Shown here one piece after another: positions 8,001-10,897 of a stretch of 10,897 nt of DNA. The stretch comes from an uncultured Clostridiaceae bacterium (lineage in GTDB: Bacteria; Bacillota; Clostridia; Lachnospirales; Lachnospiraceae). How positions within the stretch are numbered: the first letter of the stretch is position 1; each line of letters begins with the position of its first letter. The notes under the pieces are model-generated. The model saw only the letters and a list, made by a program, of their open reading frames with translations. It did not search any database and was not told where the DNA came from. The stretch lies in the NCBI GenBank assembly GCA_947175805.1, contig CAMWOF010000049.1, positions 1 to 10,897 of the forward strand. The letters are read 5' to 3'. Position numbers and translations under genes: made by a program.

Positions 8001-9454
8001 TGCGTCAGATGGACGAGGAGCACAGTATTTACATGGTGGGCGAGCGCATCATTACAAAGCTTTCCATGCAGGTGGCAAAGCTTTCCACCGACGGCGCTAT
8101 GCTGCAAAATGAATTGGAGCAGAAACGGAGCGTCCTGCACCGTTTAGAGGGCAATATTGAGCAGTCTGTCCGGCAGCTTGAGGAGCGTTATGGGGAGTAT
8201 ACCCAGCTTTCAGTGTCGGCGGAGGAAATTGACGGCGCCATCGCCCAGGGGGATAAGGTGTTAAAGACCATTGACCAGGAGTACAAGGAGACGGTGGCTG
8301 CCTTTGACAGGGCTGTGAAACAGCATAACAGCATGATGGAGCTTTATAAGGATGTCAAGCGCATTATGAAGGTAAATAACATTTCCCCGAGGGATGCGGT
8401 GATTATCCATGAGACGGAAGCGAAAATGAGGAATCTCTTTGAGGAGAGCCTGCTTGCCTATGACAAGAGCGAGAAGGCATTGGAAAAGGCCAAGGCGGAT
8501 TTGCTGAAGTATAAGTCCCATACAGCCGAGACGCTGTACAGCATGAATGCCTTTGAGCTGTCGGAAACCATCGGCAGGGATATTGAAGTGCCGGAGGATT
8601 ATCAGAGCGCCACGCTGCTGTTGGAAAACTTAAACAGCATGATTTCATTTATCGAGCTGGAAAAGGACAGGGTGACCAAGGGCATCCAGGACATGGAGTT
8701 TATAAAGAATAATTTTGAAAATCAGTGCATCCAGCGCTGCAAAAATGTAAAGACTGAGCTTGACAAGCTGCCAAAGCTGTCCCGTATCATGGTGGGGGGC
8801 GAGCCGGTGCAGATGGTTGGGCTGGTCATTCCGTATGTAAAGGATGAGCATATGCGGCAGCGCATGAGTGAATACATTGATGACGTGGTGTCCGGTGCAG
8901 ACCAGTATGAAGACGCAAAGGAGCGTATGAAATATATCAGAAACCGGTTGGTGCTAAAGCGTCTGTTCAGCGTCATTGTCACGGACATGAACGCCATTAA
9001 GCTGACGCTTTACAAGCGGGAGCGCATCAAGGAGCAGAGTCGTTATCTCCGCTACGAGGAGGCGGTAGGCAGTACAGGGCAGTCCCAGGGTATTTATATC
9101 CAATTTTTGATATCCGTCATTAACTACATTTCCGGCATGTATGGCGCAAATATAGACGATGATAAGCGGCGAAAGACCATATTTATAGATAATCCCTTCG
9201 GCGCGGCAAAGGATATTTATATATGGGAGCCAATCTTCGCACTGTTAAAGGCGAATAATGTACAGCTGATTGTTCCGGCCAGAGGTGCGACTCCGGCGAT
9301 TACTGCAAGGTTTGATGTAAATTATACGCTTGGGCAGAAGCTTGTGGGTAGTAAACAGCAGACCGTGGTGATAGACTATGAAAGCCGGATAGAACAGGAG
9401 GAAATAGAATATAAGGAGCTGTCCTACGAGCAGGCGAGCTTTGATTTTATTTAA
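5036..9454 (+). CDS. jetC: Wadjet-type JetC, SMC/MukB-like ATPase
   Basis: 1472 aa SMC-family motor, inferred to extrude DNA loops with JetA and JetB. The N-terminal head (about 1-290) has the Walker A motif ANGGGKS (38-44). A coiled-coil arm (about 300-655) is rich in Glu, Lys and Leu heptads. A globular hinge follows (about 660-750, MFPLLPYGVVVKNF...YAVPVFSEAVLYNP), then a second coiled coil (about 750-1260). The C-terminal head has a signature-like GSTGQSQG (1345-1352) and Walker B TIFIDNPFG (1381-1389). Asn1386 stands where SMC proteins have the catalytic Glu, and the first Walker A Gly is Ala. The LIVPARGAT stretch near 1414 is in the switch/H-loop region. The start is fixed by AGGAG (5024-5028), 14 bases after jetB. 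The frame is intact throughout. The length fits JetC/MukB better than bacterial Smc (about 1190 aa), and the jetA and jetB neighbours exclude SbcC. The usual fourth gene, jetD, does not follow. Confidence 0.85.
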   Translation: MPSINRIRVNNVKYNFGTQQYDDFVMRMYGKNTLYDLANGGGKSVLMLLLLQNLIPNCTLDEKQPIEKLFRNGGGNSVIHSLIEWRLDDDEVSEGYRYMTTGFCARKAKDEVDGQAGSGASVKKDTASIEYFNYSIMYREYNKNDIVNLPLSYNKERISFSGLRTYLKDLARKDFNLKVQVFDRKGEYQRFISGYGLYESHWEIIRGINKTEGHVRTYFESNYRTTRKVVEDLLIEEIIEKAYLVKTEQNEDSGDMAKNLMDIKDKLVELSKKKRDIANYDRQMELLHVLIGRVSSFLTLFEQRSKMTATIANVYATGKAIIQEDELKLESLEKQKQEKLAEKESRKKDLESLRIRKLEFEKQVLMEDIEGLVRAVGQNKSDYIEAENELKFKESINDYMDYKKDAASRHENEMMLKTAVASSKSDISTLRQLAYTKKVRTEQQALIYQQNLSVEKARLEKLDRQLEEETEQLRQAEIGLEIARNDVQHTKTEARDLLTTVGNLKADINLLMLADAEERMEANEKEVAQKQAEIENLEMKCSERTKEYYEKLHQQDKLAMEVAECQAELDRLQEKLDLYLHNAERIQNMMRVYNVAHQSELLAAINKRCMQCIVDVTNRQEELKALAKRRQGLNEDRVIGETASVNKVKEYIETRHSENVVLGMDYIAARNAAQREQLLSMFPLLPYGVVVKNFDFLRTDDAIYELQLGDYAVPVFSEAVLYNPMGRNRDDSVVFISKNSRHFTDEKLLEQERLRLDGQIKELEDTIRHLMEIGLTYEEDMEYISSLGSEVSMSTMDAANEKKTEKIELEKQLDALKDVCHDMLLEIEQDEALLKEAHHHMEHLRNMEKNLVAVKVVSDRIRQLETVRTASEAEIKRLAELQISLKKSTEDLILRREDIGNRIHGLEEAGKALQTEWETVYQDYYMEGDYEEAALSDEDLTAAFKAAKSVYEKENIVLADKKKLIEALKMSMERAKRAIEKRGVSMDVLRQMDEEHSIYMVGERIITKLSMQVAKLSTDGAMLQNELEQKRSVLHRLEGNIEQSVRQLEERYGEYTQLSVSAEEIDGAIAQGDKVLKTIDQEYKETVAAFDRAVKQHNSMMELYKDVKRIMKVNNISPRDAVIIHETEAKMRNLFEESLLAYDKSEKALEKAKADLLKYKSHTAETLYSMNAFELSETIGRDIEVPEDYQSATLLLENLNSMISFIELEKDRVTKGIQDMEFIKNNFENQCIQRCKNVKTELDKLPKLSRIMVGGEPVQMVGLVIPYVKDEHMRQRMSEYIDDVVSGADQYEDAKERMKYIRNRLVLKRLFSVIVTDMNAIKLTLYKRERIKEQSRYLRYEEAVGSTGQSQGIYIQFLISVINYISGMYGANIDDDKRRKTIFIDNPFGAAKDIYIWEPIFALLKANNVQLIVPARGATPAITARFDVNYTLGQKLVGSKQQTVVIDYESRIEQEEIEYKELSYEQASFDFI

Positions 9455-9481
9455 ATCATCCCGCCAGTAGGCAGCATCATA

Positions 9482-9550
9482 TTTTCTTAGCTCCCCATAA
9501 TTTCATAATAAGCGGCTTTTCTTAGTTCCCCATAATTTCATATAAGCGGC
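9482..9550 (+). repeat. Tandem direct repeat of 34-35 bp after jetC
   Basis: Two head-to-tail copies: 9482-9516 (35 bp) and 9517-9550 (34 bp). Both begin TTTTCTTAG and end AAGCGGC, and they differ by one C-to-T change and a one-base indel. They begin 27 bases after the jetC stop and run into the hairpin at 9549. The near identity points to a recent duplication, but I see no gene or terminal inverted repeats to tie it to a named element. Confidence 0.85.
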
Positions 9551-9572
9551 TGCCGGAGACATCTCTGGCAGC
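9549..9572 (+). other. Strong hairpin without T-tract after jetC
   Basis: A 10-bp stem (one G-U pair) closed by a four-base loop: GCTGCCGGAG against CTCTGGCAGC. It overlaps the end of the second tandem repeat and is followed by ACTTTAAGG, which has no T-run, so it is probably not a terminator by itself. It may protect the 3' end of the jetABC transcript or slow the polymerase ahead of the terminator at 9596. Confidence 0.6.
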
Positions 9573-9595
9573 ACTTTAAGGTGTAATTCTTCATA

Positions 9596-9644
9596 GCAGG
9601 CGGTACTTTCATATGGTGTGGAAGTGCCGCCTGCCTGGTTTTGT
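9596..9644 (+). terminator. Probable terminator of the jetABC operon
   Basis: GCAGGCGGTACTT (9596-9608) pairs with AAGTGCCGCCTGC (9622-9634), a 13-bp stem with one G-U pair and a 13-base loop. It is followed by CTGGTTTTGT. The T-run is short and displaced by a few bases, so termination may be incomplete. It lies about 140 bases after the jetC stop and separates the operon from the protease gene. Confidence 0.72.
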
Positions 9645-9752
9645 ACGCCTGTCACATAAACTGGAATCTTTTTCCTGTAAATATGATAATAATCCCGGCA
9701 TAGGTATCATTTAGAAGTTTATATATTTGAGCTATAGGTTACATACTTACAG

Positions 9753-9764
9753 GAACTATAGTTC
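9753..9764 (+). promoter_or_regulatory. Palindrome GAACTATAGTTC next to the protease promoter, possible operator
   Basis: A perfect 12-base palindrome whose right end lies two bases upstream of the -35 box of the protease promoter. A related imperfect copy, GAGCTATAGGTT, starts at 9730, 23 bases upstream (about two helical turns). This spacing suits cooperative binding of a regulator. I do not recognise the site as that of a named regulator. The rest of 9645-9752 is AT-rich with no gene that I can see. Confidence 0.5.
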
Positions 9765-9766
9765 TA

Positions 9767-9795
9767 TTGACAATACATATATAAAAATATACAAT
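9767..9795 (+). promoter_or_regulatory. Promoter of the subtilisin-like protease gene
   Basis: A perfect TTGACA (9767-9772), exactly 17 bases, then TACAAT (9790-9795), one change from the consensus. Start would be near 9802, about 30 bases before the ATG. The surrounding sequence is very AT-rich, which favours strong activity. Confidence 0.88.
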
Positions 9796-9833
9796 ATAAA
9801 AATATCCTTGTAATAGAAAAGGAGGAAGAAAGT

Positions 9834-10897
9834 ATGCAAAAGACACTAAAAAAATTACATTGTCAAAACCGGAAAAAGTTTGCCCTAATGACGGCATTTT
9901 GTATTGGCATGAATACGGCAGGGATGGCAGTTCCCAGAGTTCATGCGGCAGATGCAGGGGAGAAAACATACATTATTATGACGGAGGGCAGCCAGTCGGC
10001 TTATGATGTTCTTGAAGATGAAGTTGCAAATATTGATGAGGATGCTATCGTACAGGATAATGTTGCTGTAGTGGAACTGACGAAAAAAGAAGCAGATAAG
10101 CTTGAAAAACTGGATGAGGTTCTTTATGTAGAAGAAGATATCCTGCTTGACGGCAGCGATTACGAAGAGGAGGGGGATGTATTCTTAGATCAGTCATGTG
10201 TTGATGTAGAGGATCAGTGGAATCTTGATGCAGTAAATGCGAATGAACAGCAGTATGATCAGGCGGACGGGACGATTAAGGTTGCTGTGCTGGATACGGG
10301 GGTGGATGTTTCAGAGGATATTGATATTGCGGGCAGAATTAACCTGGTTCCCGGTGAGGAAGAAGTTTCGCCGATGTTTGAAGACGTGTCTGGGCATGGA
10401 ACGGCTGTGGCAAGTGTCATTGCGGCAAAGGAAAATGATATAGGCGTGACAGGTATTAACCCGAATGTGGAATTGTATTCTGTAAAAGCTTTGGACGATG
10501 CAAAGCAGGGGCCATTAAGCAGGATTATTGAGGGGCTTCATTGGTGCATGGAAAATGACATTGACATTATCAACATGAGTTTTGGAACGCCGGTTCATTC
10601 AGAGATATTCCAGCAGGTAATCAGTGATGCTTATGCACAGGGCATTCTGCTGATAGCGGCGGCAGGAAACAGGGGAAATACAAGCGGAGATAATATAGAA
10701 TTTCCGGCAGCATTTCCGGAGGTAATCGCAGTCGGCGCAACAGATACACAGGGAGAGTTAAGTGAAATGAGTTCTGCGGGCACAGAGCTTGAGCTGCTGG
10801 CTCCGGGTGAGCGGATTCCTGCCATTGGTTTTTTGGATTACATAGTCTGTACAGAGGGAACAAGCATGTCCGCACCGCATGTGACGGGGGCTGCATC
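9834..10897 (+). CDS. Secreted subtilisin-like S8 serine protease, C-terminus cut by window edge
   Basis: 354 complete codons are visible and the frame is open at the right edge. It encodes an exported subtilase. A signal peptide (basic MQKTLKKLHCQNRKK, hydrophobic stretch about 16-34) ends at a likely signal peptidase site after RVHA or RVHAA (38/39). A very acidic propeptide-like region follows (about 40-125; KTYIIMTEGS... and LDEVLYVEED resemble I9-type inhibitor domains). The catalytic domain then shows all key residues: Asp154 in VAVLDTGV, His188 in SGHGTAVAS, oxyanion Asn279 in AAGN and Ser344 in GTSMSAPHVTG. The protein continues beyond the window, and what follows the catalytic domain is unknown. 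The start is fixed by AGGAGG (9820-9825) eight bases before the ATG and by the signal peptide. It has its own promoter and a terminator lies upstream, so it is not part of the jet operon. The substrate is not known. Confidence 0.95.
   Translation, partial: MQKTLKKLHCQNRKKFALMTAFCIGMNTAGMAVPRVHAADAGEKTYIIMTEGSQSAYDVLEDEVANIDEDAIVQDNVAVVELTKKEADKLEKLDEVLYVEEDILLDGSDYEEEGDVFLDQSCVDVEDQWNLDAVNANEQQYDQADGTIKVAVLDTGVDVSEDIDIAGRINLVPGEEEVSPMFEDVSGHGTAVASVIAAKENDIGVTGINPNVELYSVKALDDAKQGPLSRIIEGLHWCMENDIDIINMSFGTPVHSEIFQQVISDAYAQGILLIAAAGNRGNTSGDNIEFPAAFPEVIAVGATDTQGELSEMSSAGTELELLAPGERIPAIGFLDYIVCTEGTSMSAPHVTGAA

Noticed and set aside
5036..9454. JetC as chromosomal Smc or as SbcC/Rad50
   Set aside because: It is longer than Smc and lies with kleisin-like and MukE-like genes in the MukF-MukE-MukB order; there is no SbcD nuclease partner and no zinc-hook CxxC in the middle.
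9482..9550. CRISPR array
   Set aside because: Only two copies, directly abutting with no spacer, and no cas genes in the window.
9455..9833. Search for a jetD gene or remnant
   Set aside because: No frame of useful length on the plus strand and no Toprim-like motif; the stretch is explained by repeats, hairpins, a terminator and a promoter.
9834..10897. The S8 protease as a fourth, novel component of the jet operon
   Set aside because: It has its own near-consensus promoter, a terminator separates it from jetC, and the signal peptide sends it outside the cell, away from a DNA-acting complex.

Overview
The window looks like chromosomal DNA of a Bacillota, most likely a Lachnospiraceae-type clostridium. 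The reasons are moderate GC with AT-rich promoters, strong AGGAGG-type ribosome binding sites, a threonyl-tRNA synthetase gene under a T-box riboswitch, and TTGACA/TATAAT-type promoters. This placement is inference from style and gene content; I could not search a database.

Layout. Positions 1-1867 (minus strand) hold thrS, cut by the left edge and lacking only about its last 20-25 residues. Its leader (about 1954-2356) is a complete T-box riboswitch with stem I motifs, candidate ACC threonine specifiers, the T-box sequence and a terminator. A well-formed minus-strand promoter lies at 2363-2391. About 30 bases further on, plus-strand promoters (2423-2452 and 2550-2578) face the other way and drive a three-gene operon at 2638-9454. 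Two inverted repeats lie between the two plus-strand promoters. The operon encodes a 531-aa kleisin-like protein, a 242-aa MukE-like protein and a 1472-aa SMC-like ATPase with a split head, long coiled coils and a central hinge. I read it as a Wadjet (JetABC, type III-like) or MksBEF-type SMC complex. A tandem 34-35 bp repeat, a hairpin and a terminator follow (9482-9644). Then come a palindrome and strong promoter (9753-9795) and a secreted subtilisin-like S8 protease from 9834 that runs off the right edge with its full catalytic set already visible.

How the genes work together. JetA, JetB and JetC should form one DNA-loop-extruding motor: JetC dimerises and binds ATP, JetA bridges the heads as kleisin, and JetB is the accessory winged-helix subunit. 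Known anti-plasmid Wadjet operons end with jetD, a Toprim nuclease that cuts the extruded plasmid. No jetD is present here: thrS lies upstream on the other strand, and downstream there are only repeats, a terminator and the protease. In addition, the SMC Walker B motif reads IFIDNPFG, with Asn where SMC ATPases carry the catalytic Glu. The missing nuclease and the non-canonical ATPase site are the most interesting points of the window. thrS and the protease have their own promoters and appear to be unrelated neighbours.
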